Source of the DNA: Neorhizobium galegae bv. officinalis
Lineage (GTDB): Bacteria > Pseudomonadota > Alphaproteobacteria > Rhizobiales > Rhizobiaceae
Direction: 5' to 3'
Length of the DNA stretch: 64,000 bases
NCBI GenBank assembly: GCA_000985875.1
Contig: CCRI01000013.1
Span: 124,001-188,000 of the forward strand
Numbering within the stretch: position 1 is the first letter of the stretch; each line of letters starts with the position of its first letter. Shown one piece after another: positions 25,295 to 33,319 of this stretch. The notes beneath the pieces were generated by a model. The model ran no database searches. It worked only from the letters and a program-made list of their open reading frames with translations, and had not been told where the DNA came from. The translations under genes and the position numbers were made by a program.

Positions 25295-27244
25295 TCAGCT
25301 CGTGAACGTGAACTGCTGCGGCAGGGCCGGGCCGGGGTTCGGCCAGGACCAGCTGTCGGGCTGTTTTTCCGGAACGTTGCGCAGATTGTTGCGGATCACC
25401 CCGAAGCCACCCACGGCGAGGCAGATCCCCATGACTTCGAATTCTTCCGCGGCGATATCGAAGACCTGCTTCATGATCGCGCCGCGTTTGTCGACATCGG
25501 CCGTGGAACGAGCCTCGTCATAGAGCTTGAAGCGCTTCTTCTGGCTTTCCGGGGGCTCTTCGCCCTTGGTGCCGTTGGACGTGTACCAGAGCGTCCACGG
25601 GATGGCGTAACGCGACCCTTGAGGATGGAAGGCGAAGAAGTCGCGCGGATCGAGCATCGGGTCGAGGCCGCCGGGGCCCGGCCAGACCTGCGCATCATGG
25701 GCGTTGTCGTCGCCTCGCGTATAATAGAGCGCGCGCTCGATGGTGTTGACCTTCATGCTCACCCCGATCTTCGCCCAATGCGCCTTCACCAGTTCCAGCA
25801 CATCGACCAGGTCGGGATAGAGTGTCGGGATGACGTCGACCGCGAAAAACAGCGGCTGGCCGTCAGGCCGGAGACGGATGCCGTTGGCATTCTTCTTGTC
25901 GAGGCCCGCCTTGTCGAGCATGGCATTGGCCTTGTCCGTCGCAAACTCGGTGAACTGCCGGGCCAGCTTCTCGTGATACCATGGATGGCCGGGGCGCGGT
26001 CCGGTCTGATAGCCCTCGCTCTGGCCGAAATAGACGATGTCGATGATTTCCTGGCGATTGATGCCCATCGACAGCGCCTGGCGAAACGACTTGTCGGCGA
26101 AGATCTTCCGCAGCACCGGGTCCTTGTGGGTCATGTTGAGGTAGAGCGAGCACTGCTGCGCCGCGGACGGGACGAGCGACAGCAGGCGGTAATCGCCCTT
26201 CTTCATGTTCTGCGAGAGCGTCGGCTTGTTGGCGAGCGAGTTGATATGGCGCTCCTGAATGTCGATCTTGCCGGAGATGACGTTGAGCATCAGCGACTCG
26301 ACGTCCTGCGAGATGCCGAAATTCAACTCGTCGATATAGGGCAGCTGGTTGCCGTCGGTATCGACCTGCCAGAAGTAAGGGTTGCGGACCATCAGCACCC
26401 GGGTTGCGCCGCCGGAATAGGCTTCCTTGATCATCCACGGATCGAGCACCGGCTTTTCGGCATTTCCCCAGCGCTGCGGAATCTCGATGTCGCCGCACTT
26501 GGCGCGGAAGAGGTCCGGCCAGCTCGATGAACCGGCCGCTTTTACGTCCGCGTCAAGGTTCGGGTTGTATTTCGGCAGGAACTTGCTGCAGTAGTGCTTG
26601 GCGAACAGTGTCGGATGCTGGCCGAGCGGGGTCGCAAGGTTTTCCAGATAAAGCGCGTTGGCTGCGGCGAAGGTGAACTTGACGGTGTAGTCGTCGATCC
26701 TTTCGACCACGACCGGCTTGCCGGCCACGGCAATCTGCGCCGGCGTCGAGCTGTAGAGGTCCTTGTTCTTGACGACATCCTCGATGGCGAAGACCACGTC
26801 GTCGGCCGTGAACGGATGGCCGTCCGACCACTTCACGCCCTTCAAGAGGTAGAAGGTGAACTGCGAAGCATCGGCATTGACCTCCCACCTCTCAGCAAGG
26901 TTCGGCAGGACGGCCGTGAAATCCATGTTCCAGCGCACCAGGCCCTGGTTGCCGACCATGCGCAGGATGCCGTTATGGTCGGACGAGCCGCGAAGGCCGC
27001 GCCGCAGCGTGCCGCCGTAAGCGCCCACCTTTTCCCAGGGCTTCACGACCATCGGGTTCTTCGGAAGACGTTCGGCAAGCGGCGGCAGCTTGCCGTCCTT
27101 GACGAGAGCCGCAAGCTGCGGCGCCTCCTTGGTCGCGGCCGCGCTGGCGCTGCCGCCCGCAACTGACAGGGCAACAGCCCCGCCAACGCCTGCGAGGAAC
27201 GTCCGGCGGGTAAGGCCGGAAGACATATTTTCGTCGTCGCGCAT
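25295..27244 (-). CDS. Large family 5 periplasmic binding protein with Tat signal
   Basis: The 649-residue protein has a twin-arginine signal (LTRRTFLAGVGGAVALSVAGG). The mature part shows family 5 landmarks: AERWEVNADASQFTFYLLKG, WSDGHPFTADDVVFA, NPYFWQVDTDGNQLPYID and ALSMGINRQEI. The size and the DTDGNQLPYID element are typical of binding proteins for plant oligosaccharides (AgpA-like). GGGAGGA precedes the ATG at 27244. It is the first gene of a seven-gene operon ending with the aldose epimerase, divergent from the uronate dehydrogenase operon. An oligo-uronide or pectin fragment is a reasonable substrate guess. Confidence 0.9.
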   Translation of the reverse strand: MRDDENMSSGLTRRTFLAGVGGAVALSVAGGSASAAATKEAPQLAALVKDGKLPPLAERLPKNPMVVKPWEKVGAYGGTLRRGLRGSSDHNGILRMVGNQGLVRWNMDFTAVLPNLAERWEVNADASQFTFYLLKGVKWSDGHPFTADDVVFAIEDVVKNKDLYSSTPAQIAVAGKPVVVERIDDYTVKFTFAAANALYLENLATPLGQHPTLFAKHYCSKFLPKYNPNLDADVKAAGSSSWPDLFRAKCGDIEIPQRWGNAEKPVLDPWMIKEAYSGGATRVLMVRNPYFWQVDTDGNQLPYIDELNFGISQDVESLMLNVISGKIDIQERHINSLANKPTLSQNMKKGDYRLLSLVPSAAQQCSLYLNMTHKDPVLRKIFADKSFRQALSMGINRQEIIDIVYFGQSEGYQTGPRPGHPWYHEKLARQFTEFATDKANAMLDKAGLDKKNANGIRLRPDGQPLFFAVDVIPTLYPDLVDVLELVKAHWAKIGVSMKVNTIERALYYTRGDDNAHDAQVWPGPGGLDPMLDPRDFFAFHPQGSRYAIPWTLWYTSNGTKGEEPPESQKKRFKLYDEARSTADVDKRGAIMKQVFDIAAEEFEVMGICLAVGGFGVIRNNLRNVPEKQPDSWSWPNPGPALPQQFTFTS

Positions 27245-27374
27245 AAATTTCCTCCCAAATGAACCGCCGACCTGAAAGGCGATCGATGGCAGGTTCCCTA
27301 CCGCCACGACCGCCAAGGACCTCCATCCCATCGGCTAAAATGACCATAAGCAGGTTTTCAGATGATTACAAGTA

Positions 27375-27403
27375 TTGACAGATTTTTACAGGTTAAATAC
27401 TGC
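27375..27403 (+). promoter_or_regulatory. Possible promoter of uronate operon
   Basis: TTGACA at 27375-27380 is followed by 17 bases and a weak -10, TACTGC, at 27398-27403. It lies 35 bases before the RraA-like start. The region is A/T-rich and lies between the divergent operons. Confidence 0.35.
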
Positions 27404-27437
27404 TGGTTCAAAAGCCATGTCGACAGGGAGGAGACGC

Positions 27438-27887
27438 ATGACTTTCAGCGACCTATCGCGCCAAAAATTGAAGAGCGTCTCGGCAGCAACGCTGACGTCG
27501 GTGCGTCTGAAACACGGCCTGCGGAACGTCTTCATTCGCAACGTGCACAAGATCAGCAAAGACGCTCCGCGCCTCGTCGGACCGGCCTATCATTCCGCGC
27601 TTTCCGCCCCGACCAACCTGATCAGGCACCACGCGCTCGATCTCAACCAGCCGATCGGCTGTGGCGATGTGCCCGTCTATCCGGGCGACATCATGGTCGG
27701 CGATGACGAAGGCTTGGTTGTCATTCCGGCGGCGATGGCGGAAGAGGTGGCCGACGAAGCCTTCGAGCAGACCGTTTTCGAGAATTTCGTCGAAGAACGC
27801 GTAAGGGCGGGCAAGGGCATTTTCGGTCTTTGTCCACCGGAAGCCGAACTGGCCTTTCGCGAACGGAGACGTGAAAAGGGACGTTGA
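27438..27887 (+). pseudogene. RraA-like protein with in-frame central deletion
   Basis: The 149-residue frame has both ends of the RraA-like/HMG-aldolase family but not its centre. The start, LSRQKLKSVSAATLTS and RNVFIRNVHKISKD up to LVGPAY, is followed at once by HSALSAPTNLIRHHALDLNQ, PIGCGDVPVYPGD and GDDEGLVVIPA, which normally come after about 80 further residues. The missing part contains the glycine-rich GG..(S/T)..-GVVTDGG..RD substrate and metal site. The reading frame is kept, and GGGAGGAGACGC gives a good ribosome site, so a short protein may be made, but it should lack activity. Family members of this length (about 230) act as aldolases or decarboxylases on sugar-acid products. Confidence 0.75.
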
Positions 27888-28606
27888 TGAACCAATCGGG
27901 CGTGATAGCGGCCTCCAAGGCGGAGCCTCGTTTCAGCGACATCATCTACGAGAAGATCGTAGGCATGATCGCCGACGGCCGTTTTCCCGTCAACGAGCGC
28001 CTTCCGTCCGAGCCGAACCTCGCAGTCATGTTCGGGGCGTCCCGCCCCGTGGTGCGCGAAGCCTTGGAGCGGCTTCGCAGGGATCAGCTGATCGTGTCGC
28101 GCAAGGGATCGGGTTCCTATGTGCGGCAGCGGCCGGACTCGTCGGTGCTGAAGCAAGTTCCGGTCGGATCGCTCGCCGACGTGCAACGGTTCTTCGAGTT
28201 CCGCGCCGGACTTGAGGCGGAGGCGGCAGAACTGGCGGCACGCAACTGGCAGGCTCATGACAGGATCCGGATCCTTTCGGCGCTTGCGGCCCTCGAACAC
28301 TGCCTGGAAATCGGTGAACTCGGTGCGGAAGAGGACCAATACCTGCACGACGCCATCGCCGCGGCGACCGGCAACCAGTTCCACGTCACTGTCCGCGACT
28401 GGTTCAGGCCGCATTTTTCGATCGGCATGTCGGTGACCCGCAGCCTCAGCCTGAAGCGGACGCCGCTGCATGTGCGGCACGTGCAGGACGAGCACCAGGC
28501 GATCGTGGAGGCGATCCTGGCGCGGCGGGAAACGGCGGCCCATGACGCCATGAAGAACCATATACTGAATGCGCGCGCCCGCATGTTCCAGGGCGTGGGA
28601 GGCTAG
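27887..28606 (+). CDS. GntR-family regulator, FCD subfamily (uronate operons)
   Basis: The 239-residue protein has an N-terminal winged helix (LPSEPNLAVMFGASRPVVRE, then ALERLRRDQLI) and a FCD ligand domain with FFEFRAGLEAEAAELAAR, a D/H pair in EDQYLHDAIAAATGN and late HQAIVEAI and HDAMKNHI histidines. The architecture resembles the UxuR/ExuR-like regulators of hexuronate genes. It overlaps the RraA-like stop, and an adjacent TTG could also start it. It lies between the divergent operons and probably controls both. Confidence 0.88.
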   Translation: MNQSGVIAASKAEPRFSDIIYEKIVGMIADGRFPVNERLPSEPNLAVMFGASRPVVREALERLRRDQLIVSRKGSGSYVRQRPDSSVLKQVPVGSLADVQRFFEFRAGLEAEAAELAARNWQAHDRIRILSALAALEHCLEIGELGAEEDQYLHDAIAAATGNQFHVTVRDWFRPHFSIGMSVTRSLSLKRTPLHVRHVQDEHQAIVEAILARRETAAHDAMKNHILNARARMFQGVGG

Positions 28607-28651
28607 GAGGCCTTCGATTTCATGCGATGCCAGCCATCGCGAGGAGGGGTT

Positions 28652-29482
28652 TTGAGACGGATTGCGATAACAGGTGGTGCGGGCAATATCGCCACGCAGC
28701 TCAGGGGATTTCTGCGCCCCGAGGTCGATCACATCAGGCTGATCGACATCAGTCCTGCAAAGGAACTCGCGTCGAACGAGAGCTTCTTCGAGGGGAATCT
28801 GGCGGATGCAGGCGCTATGCTTGCCGCACTCGAAGGCATGGATGGCGTCATTCACCTCGGCGGGCTTCCCCGCGAGGCCGATATCGGCGACATGCTGCAG
28901 AGCAATATTCTGGGCACGTATAATCTCTACGATGCCGCCCGCGCCAACGGCACGAAACGCGTCGTCTTCGCGTCCAGCAATCACGCGACCGGCTTCTATC
29001 CCCGTTCCCAGACGATCACGCCCCGCGACGTGCCGCGTCCCGACACGCGCTACGGCCTGTCGAAATGCTGGGGCGAGATGGTCGCCGGATTTTATTACGA
29101 CAAGGCGGGGATCCGCACGCTGTCGATCCGCATCGGCAATGCCGGTCCCTATCCGAACAGCGAACGGGCGGCGGCGATCTGGATCAGCCCGCGCGACCTG
29201 TTCCAGCTTGTGAAGATCGGCCTCACCCATCCCGACATCGCTGCCGCAGTCGTCTATGGCATGTCGCGCAACGACGCCGGCTGGTGGAAGGATGACCTTG
29301 CCGAGCGGCTCGGTTACTGCCCGCAGGATTTTTCGCGCGATCATCTGCGCCTTGAGCCGGTGGATGAAAGCCCGGTTGCCGCATTCTTCCAGGGCGGAGG
29401 TTTCTGCGATTCGCAACACGATGGGACAATCCGGCTTCGGGACGAAAACGGACTGATCGTATTCACGGAGGCTGCACGATGA
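28652..29482 (+). CDS. udh: Uronate dehydrogenase, NAD-dependent
   Basis: The 276-residue short-chain dehydrogenase/epimerase-fold protein has the NAD-binding turn GGAGNIA at 8-14, DISPAK near 32, the SSNHATGFYP segment (active-site Ser near 108) and the Tyr134-xxx-Lys138 pair (YGLSK). The WISPRDL and YGMSRNDAGWWK segments match uronate dehydrogenases, which oxidise galacturonate or glucuronate to the aldarolactone. TTG at 28652 with AGGAGG just upstream is the best start. The next gene encodes a lactonase, giving the first two steps of the oxidative uronate pathway. Confidence 0.85.
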   Translation: MRRIAITGGAGNIATQLRGFLRPEVDHIRLIDISPAKELASNESFFEGNLADAGAMLAALEGMDGVIHLGGLPREADIGDMLQSNILGTYNLYDAARANGTKRVVFASSNHATGFYPRSQTITPRDVPRPDTRYGLSKCWGEMVAGFYYDKAGIRTLSIRIGNAGPYPNSERAAAIWISPRDLFQLVKIGLTHPDIAAAVVYGMSRNDAGWWKDDLAERLGYCPQDFSRDHLRLEPVDESPVAAFFQGGGFCDSQHDGTIRLRDENGLIVFTEAAR

Positions 29483-30360
29483 GCGAAACAAAGATCATCA
29501 CACCGAAGGTTCGTCGCGTCATCGACTTTCCCCTTAAGGTCGGAGAATCTCCCACCTGGGACGAACGCACCGGCGATCTCTGGTTCGTCGACATCCTCGC
29601 GCCCGCGGCAATCTGCCTGCGGGCCGGCGGCGCCGTCGATCGGTTCGAGATGCCGGCGAAGATCGGCTGTCTGGCCCTGTGTGAACACGGCGACGTCGCG
29701 GTGGCGCTGGAAAGCGGCGTATATCTGCTGAACCCCGAAGCCGGTTCGATGAAACTGCTCTGCGATCCGGACGGGGGCCGGGCGGACAGTCGGCTTAACG
29801 ACGGCAAGGCCGGGCCTGATGGCTGCTTCTGGGTCGGCACCCGCGACGAGGCGATACCGCAGACGGGCAATGGCCGCCTTTACCGGGTGAAGCCGGACGG
29901 GTCGTTCGACACAATCATCGATGGCGACCTGATGACCTCCAACGGTATCGCCTGGAGCCCGGATGGGCGGACCATGTACCATTCCGACAGCAGTGGGCTC
30001 TACGCCCAGATCTTCGATTTCGATCCGGCGCACGGCGTCAAAGGTCCGCCTCGCCGCCTGCACAACTTCACACCGGAGGAAGGACGGCCGGACGGCGGCG
30101 CCGTGGATGCCGACGGATTCTATTGGATCGCCGGCCAGCAGGGGGGACGGCTTAACCGCATCTCGCCGGATGGAACGGTTGTCGAGGCCTATCTGATGCC
30201 CGCCAAGGGGCCGAGCATGCCCTGCTTCGGCGGACCCGATCTCGCTACTCTCTACGTGACCACGCTCTCTACCGACAACAACGGCACTTTCGAAGACGGC
30301 ACGATCTACGCCTTCGAGCCGGGGCTCCGCGGCACGCCTGTTCATCGCTTCGCAATCTGA
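29479..30360 (+). CDS. SMP-30/gluconolactonase family lactonase
   Basis: The 293-residue six-bladed propeller protein has the family's metal ligands: Glu in VGESPTWDERTG (near 23), Asn in ADSRLNDGKAGPDG (near 112), Asn in DLMTSNGIAWSPDG (near 156) and Asp in HSDSSG/DGGAVDADG (near 207). It hydrolyses sugar lactones. It overlaps the udh stop by ATGA, so the natural substrate is most likely the aldarolactone produced by Udh. It is cytoplasmic, with no signal peptide. Confidence 0.9.
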   Translation: MSETKIITPKVRRVIDFPLKVGESPTWDERTGDLWFVDILAPAAICLRAGGAVDRFEMPAKIGCLALCEHGDVAVALESGVYLLNPEAGSMKLLCDPDGGRADSRLNDGKAGPDGCFWVGTRDEAIPQTGNGRLYRVKPDGSFDTIIDGDLMTSNGIAWSPDGRTMYHSDSSGLYAQIFDFDPAHGVKGPPRRLHNFTPEEGRPDGGAVDADGFYWIAGQQGGRLNRISPDGTVVEAYLMPAKGPSMPCFGGPDLATLYVTTLSTDNNGTFEDGTIYAFEPGLRGTPVHRFAI

Positions 30361-30370
30361 GGAAAAGCTC

Positions 30371-31297
30371 ATGGATATCCAGACATTCCGCGAAATCCTG
30401 ACCGGCATTTCCGGTGTACCGATCACCGCCTACGGAGCGGATGGCGAGGTCGACATCGGGATCACCCGTGCGATCTACGCGCGCGTGGCGAAAGCCGGCA
30501 TCCACAATATCGTCGCGGCCGGCAATACCGGTGAGTTTTATGCGCTCACCCCGGCGGAAATCACGGTCGTTACCGAAGCGGCAGTGGCGGGCGTCGATGG
30601 CAAGGCGCCGGTAACGGCGGCCGTCGGCCGCTCGTTGCGAGAGGCGATTGGCATGGCCAGGACAGCGAAGGCGATCGGTGCGTCCGCCGTCATGTCGCAT
30701 CAGCCGGTCGATCCTTTCGCCGCGCCCGCCGCCCAGATCGATTATTTCCGCAATCTCGCCGATGCCTCCCTGTTGCCGATGGTCGCTTATGTCAGGGCGG
30801 ACGGTTTCAGCCTTGACGACATGCTGCGGCTCGCGGCTCATCCCAACATCGCCGGCATCAAGTTCGCGACGACTGACATCCTGCTTCTATCTCGGGCCGT
30901 CGCGGCCTCTGCCGAGGGCAACGCGCTGTTCGTTTGCGGCCTGGCGGAAAGCTGGGCACCAGCCTTCACCGCTGCCGGCGCCCGGGGGTTCACGTCCGGC
31001 CTCGTCAATGTCGCGCCGCAAATCTCGCTGGCGATTCATGCCGCGCTTGAGTCGGGAGATTATCGGGAGGCCCGCCGGATGATCGAAATCATCGAACCGT
31101 TCGAGCGGATGCGGACGCAGTACCGCAACGGCGCAAACGTGACGGTCGTCAAGGAAGCCGTGGAGATAGAGTTTGGCATTTCCGTCGGTGAAGTGCGGGT
31201 TCCCGGCCTGCCGCGGCTCGCTGCGGAAGACCGGATGAAATTGACCGGAACGCTTGGCAAATGGCCTTCCCTGGTTGACCGCGGATCCGGATATTGA
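30371..31297 (+). CDS. DHDPS-family aldolase/dehydratase (keto-deoxy-sugar-acid type)
   Basis: The 308-residue TIM-barrel protein has the Schiff-base Lys164 in AGIKFATTD and Tyr140 in MVAYVR. Its phosphate/carboxylate loop is AAGNTGEFYALT (near 49-60). This subgroup includes 5-dehydro-4-deoxyglucarate dehydratase, which dehydrates and decarboxylates the keto-deoxy-aldarate to 2-oxoglutarate semialdehyde. In this operon, after Udh and the lactonase, that role fits well, with one of the enolase-superfamily proteins giving the intermediate. 2-Keto-3-deoxy-acid aldolase activity is the alternative. Confidence 0.85.
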   Translation: MDIQTFREILTGISGVPITAYGADGEVDIGITRAIYARVAKAGIHNIVAAGNTGEFYALTPAEITVVTEAAVAGVDGKAPVTAAVGRSLREAIGMARTAKAIGASAVMSHQPVDPFAAPAAQIDYFRNLADASLLPMVAYVRADGFSLDDMLRLAAHPNIAGIKFATTDILLLSRAVAASAEGNALFVCGLAESWAPAFTAAGARGFTSGLVNVAPQISLAIHAALESGDYREARRMIEIIEPFERMRTQYRNGANVTVVKEAVEIEFGISVGEVRVPGLPRLAAEDRMKLTGTLGKWPSLVDRGSGY

Positions 31298-31576
31298 AGT
31301 CGGCAATCTCGGCCGAACTTGGCGCGCGGCTCTGGGCCGATTCAGGGTGGCGCCCGCCCCCAATTCCTCGCTTGTAAGCGCGCCAGTCGAGGTCGGTTGG
31401 CGGTAAATATCATGTCTGCCTCGGACCGGACTGGCCCACCAGTTGGGGTAGAGTTGCACATCAACCACAGGTACTCGCCCCAAGCTGTCATAATGGCTTT
31501 TTTGTGCCCAGTTCGTATTGCGGTGACGTCTCGACATACTTGTCAAGGAAACGAGGTTTTTCCAAAAGGATACGGG
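31298..31576. other. Intergenic stretch after uronate operon
   Basis: This 279-base gap separates the uronate operon from the toxin-immunity islet. I see no convincing gene, clear terminator or repeat. Several short frames are open on both strands but none resembles a known protein. Confidence 0.5.
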
Positions 31577-32053
31577 ATGCGGAAGCTTGCCCCTTGCGTC
31601 TTTGTTGCGGTTCTCAGCGCCTGCGCCGCACCGTCGGACGGCCCGACAGCCGGAAGGTTCTTATGACGCGACGGATCCCCAGACCGGCCAGAAGATTCCC
31701 GTCGTGCGGCTGGCAAATGCGCCGATGGAACCGTTCAGCCCCGCACCGCTTGGCTATTCCGCGACCGATCAAGGCCTCAGCGTCCTGCGCTCAACGGGGC
31801 GGGTTATTCGAGGGCCGAAATCCGCGAACAAATGGCATCAGTCAATGCAACGCACTATCTCGATATAATCGCTGGCGGCGATCCACGCGAGTTGGGTATA
31901 GGTGGTGGAGCGGAGAACCAGAGAATTGGCCCGATGTGGACCCAAGAAGGCAGGGCTGAAGCATTGCGCACGGACGCAGACCAAAAGCGGACAAATGGTC
32001 AGGCGCACCAACTCATGGATGTCGAATTGAATATATGTGGCGAAGAGCATTGA
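31577..32053 (+). pseudogene. Frameshifted Ntox15-like (Tde-type) DNase toxin with possible lipoprotein start
   Basis: The 3' part, in the frame ending at 32053, reads GAGYSRAEIREQMASVNA, then THYLDIIAGGDPRELGIGGG, then NQRIGPMWTQEG and LMDVELNIC. This resembles the end of the Ntox15 nuclease domain: an H-x-x-D catalytic motif (His at 31853, Asp at 31862) followed by AGGDP, a G-rich turn and an IG..W segment. Upstream, two other frames look protein-like. MRKLAPCVFVAVLSACAAPS at 31577 resembles a lipoprotein signal, and YDATDPQTGQKIPVVRLANA is read in a second frame. Shifts near 31640 and 31790 would join them. The normal N-terminal half of Ntox15 is not recognised. The immunity gene starts 13 bases later. 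The assignment is from pattern memory, not alignment. Confidence 0.5.
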
Positions 32054-32066
32054 AAGGCAGCTACCA

Positions 32067-32774
32067 ATGTTAGACTCCTTTCTTGAAGATACGATTGCTG
32101 AAATCGGCCCGCCGCAGCGCTGTATTCCGATGACCTCCGAGCAGGAAAGTCGCCTCTCGAAGCAGTTGCCGGCTAGCTTCATGGCGTTCCTTCTTCAATA
32201 CGGCTTCGGCGATTATTTCGATCGAAAGGTCCAGTATTGCGACCCGGCGGAATTTTCTCCCATTCTTGCACTCGTGTTTGGAGCCGATCCCGATTTTAGC
32301 CACAGAGACTGCTTCGTCGTCGGCTATTCCGCTTTTGGCCGGTTGATCTGCTGGTCGCAACGGCACGATCAATTCGAGATCGACCTCGTTGAGCTGCGGA
32401 TAACCTCCCGAAAGCTCGCACCAACGCAATTCATTCTGCCGCCGGGAGCAATAAAGCGCGAGCGAAGCACCGACCCGAATGTGCTGGCGCGCGCGCTATT
32501 GGTGTCGGATCAACGGGACTATGAGGAATTCGACGCCCAGGACCAGCCCATGTTTGCGCGCTGCCGTGCCATGCACGGGGATCTCGAGCGGAACGAATGC
32601 TACGGCTACTTCCCCGCGATCGCGACAGTCGGTCTGAATAGCCCCGTGAGGCGGGTCGAAAACATCAGGCGGGTGGCAGCGCTCGAGCATTTTGCCATTC
32701 TGGCCCAGTTGGGCACATTCCATTTGATGAGACTGGAGCGAGGACAATATACGGCGGTGCGTCCAATCGGTTGA
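32067..32774 (+). CDS. GAD-like/DUF1851 immunity protein (Tdi1-like)
   Basis: The 235-residue cytoplasmic protein has an N-terminal GAD-like domain (MTSEQESRLSKQLPASFMAF, GFGDYFDRKVQYCDPAEF, then YSAFGRLICWS) and a C-terminal DUF1851-like region (MHGDLERNECYGYFPAIATV, then ALEHFAILAQLG). This two-domain layout is that of Agrobacterium Tdi1, which neutralises the type VI secretion DNase Tde1. ATG at 32067 has GAAAGG upstream; a GTG at 32037 would overlap the toxin frame. The gene is intact although the toxin before it is broken. It may now work as an orphan immunity gene against competitors. Confidence 0.72.
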   Translation: MLDSFLEDTIAEIGPPQRCIPMTSEQESRLSKQLPASFMAFLLQYGFGDYFDRKVQYCDPAEFSPILALVFGADPDFSHRDCFVVGYSAFGRLICWSQRHDQFEIDLVELRITSRKLAPTQFILPPGAIKRERSTDPNVLARALLVSDQRDYEEFDAQDQPMFARCRAMHGDLERNECYGYFPAIATVGLNSPVRRVENIRRVAALEHFAILAQLGTFHLMRLERGQYTAVRPIG

Positions 32775-32787
32775 AATATACGTTTGG

Positions 32788-32817
32788 GGTAAGTCGAGCA
32801 TCCTTGCTCGACTTGCC
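32788..32817 (+). terminator. Hairpin after immunity gene
   Basis: AAGTCGAGC and GCTCGACTT form a perfect nine-pair stem, extended by GGT/GCC with one wobble, around ATCCTT. It begins 14 bases after the stop. It lacks a T tract. Confidence 0.5.
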
Positions 32818-33319
32818 GAATTCAGCCTGATGAAGATCGCCCGCTCCGCCCCCGATAGATCGCGGAGCTTTCAGGACTTGGTCTCGGCAATACTGGCGAA
32901 CTAGAGCAGGCGATTTCCGATGAGTACGGACGATGTAGACAAAATTGTCGCCGAAGCTTCTGCTACTTCCATTTCATGAGAGGTCTCCTGCCTGAAAGGG
33001 AAATCCGACCTTTGGTCGTGACGGCAACGAATTCTTGACGGAGCCCTCTTCCAAAATATTCGAAACAGTTAAGTCACAGGATTACGTCTACATATGCAAC
33101 AGCGGGACCCGAGCGAGCGACGCTCGGGCTCATTGTGCGGATGGCTTGATCTCGCCGTTGCCTTTACAAAGCCCGCTTGCGTCTAGGAGCCCCAACCAAA
33201 CGCAGGCTCTTCCCGGGCTCCCCGATGTCATCGGTCAGTTGACCTATCGTCGCCTCCAGTCTTGGCGGACATAGGATGTGGAACGCGAAGCGATCAGTAG
33301 GGCAATAGTTGAGCGCTCT
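32818..33319. other. Gene-free stretch between immunity gene and LacI gene
   Basis: About 500 bases contain no convincing gene. There is a perfect eight-pair hairpin at 33108-33128 (CCCGAGCG/CGCTCGGG, loop AGCGA), which could end the convergent LacI transcript or be a repeat element. No transposase similarity or terminal inverted repeats were seen. Base composition is less G+C-rich than the flanks, consistent with an inserted or decayed islet. Confidence 0.45.

Noticed and set aside
32818..33319. Insertion-sequence remnant
   Set aside because: No transposase-like peptide, terminal inverted repeat or target duplication could be found. Only an isolated hairpin is seen.
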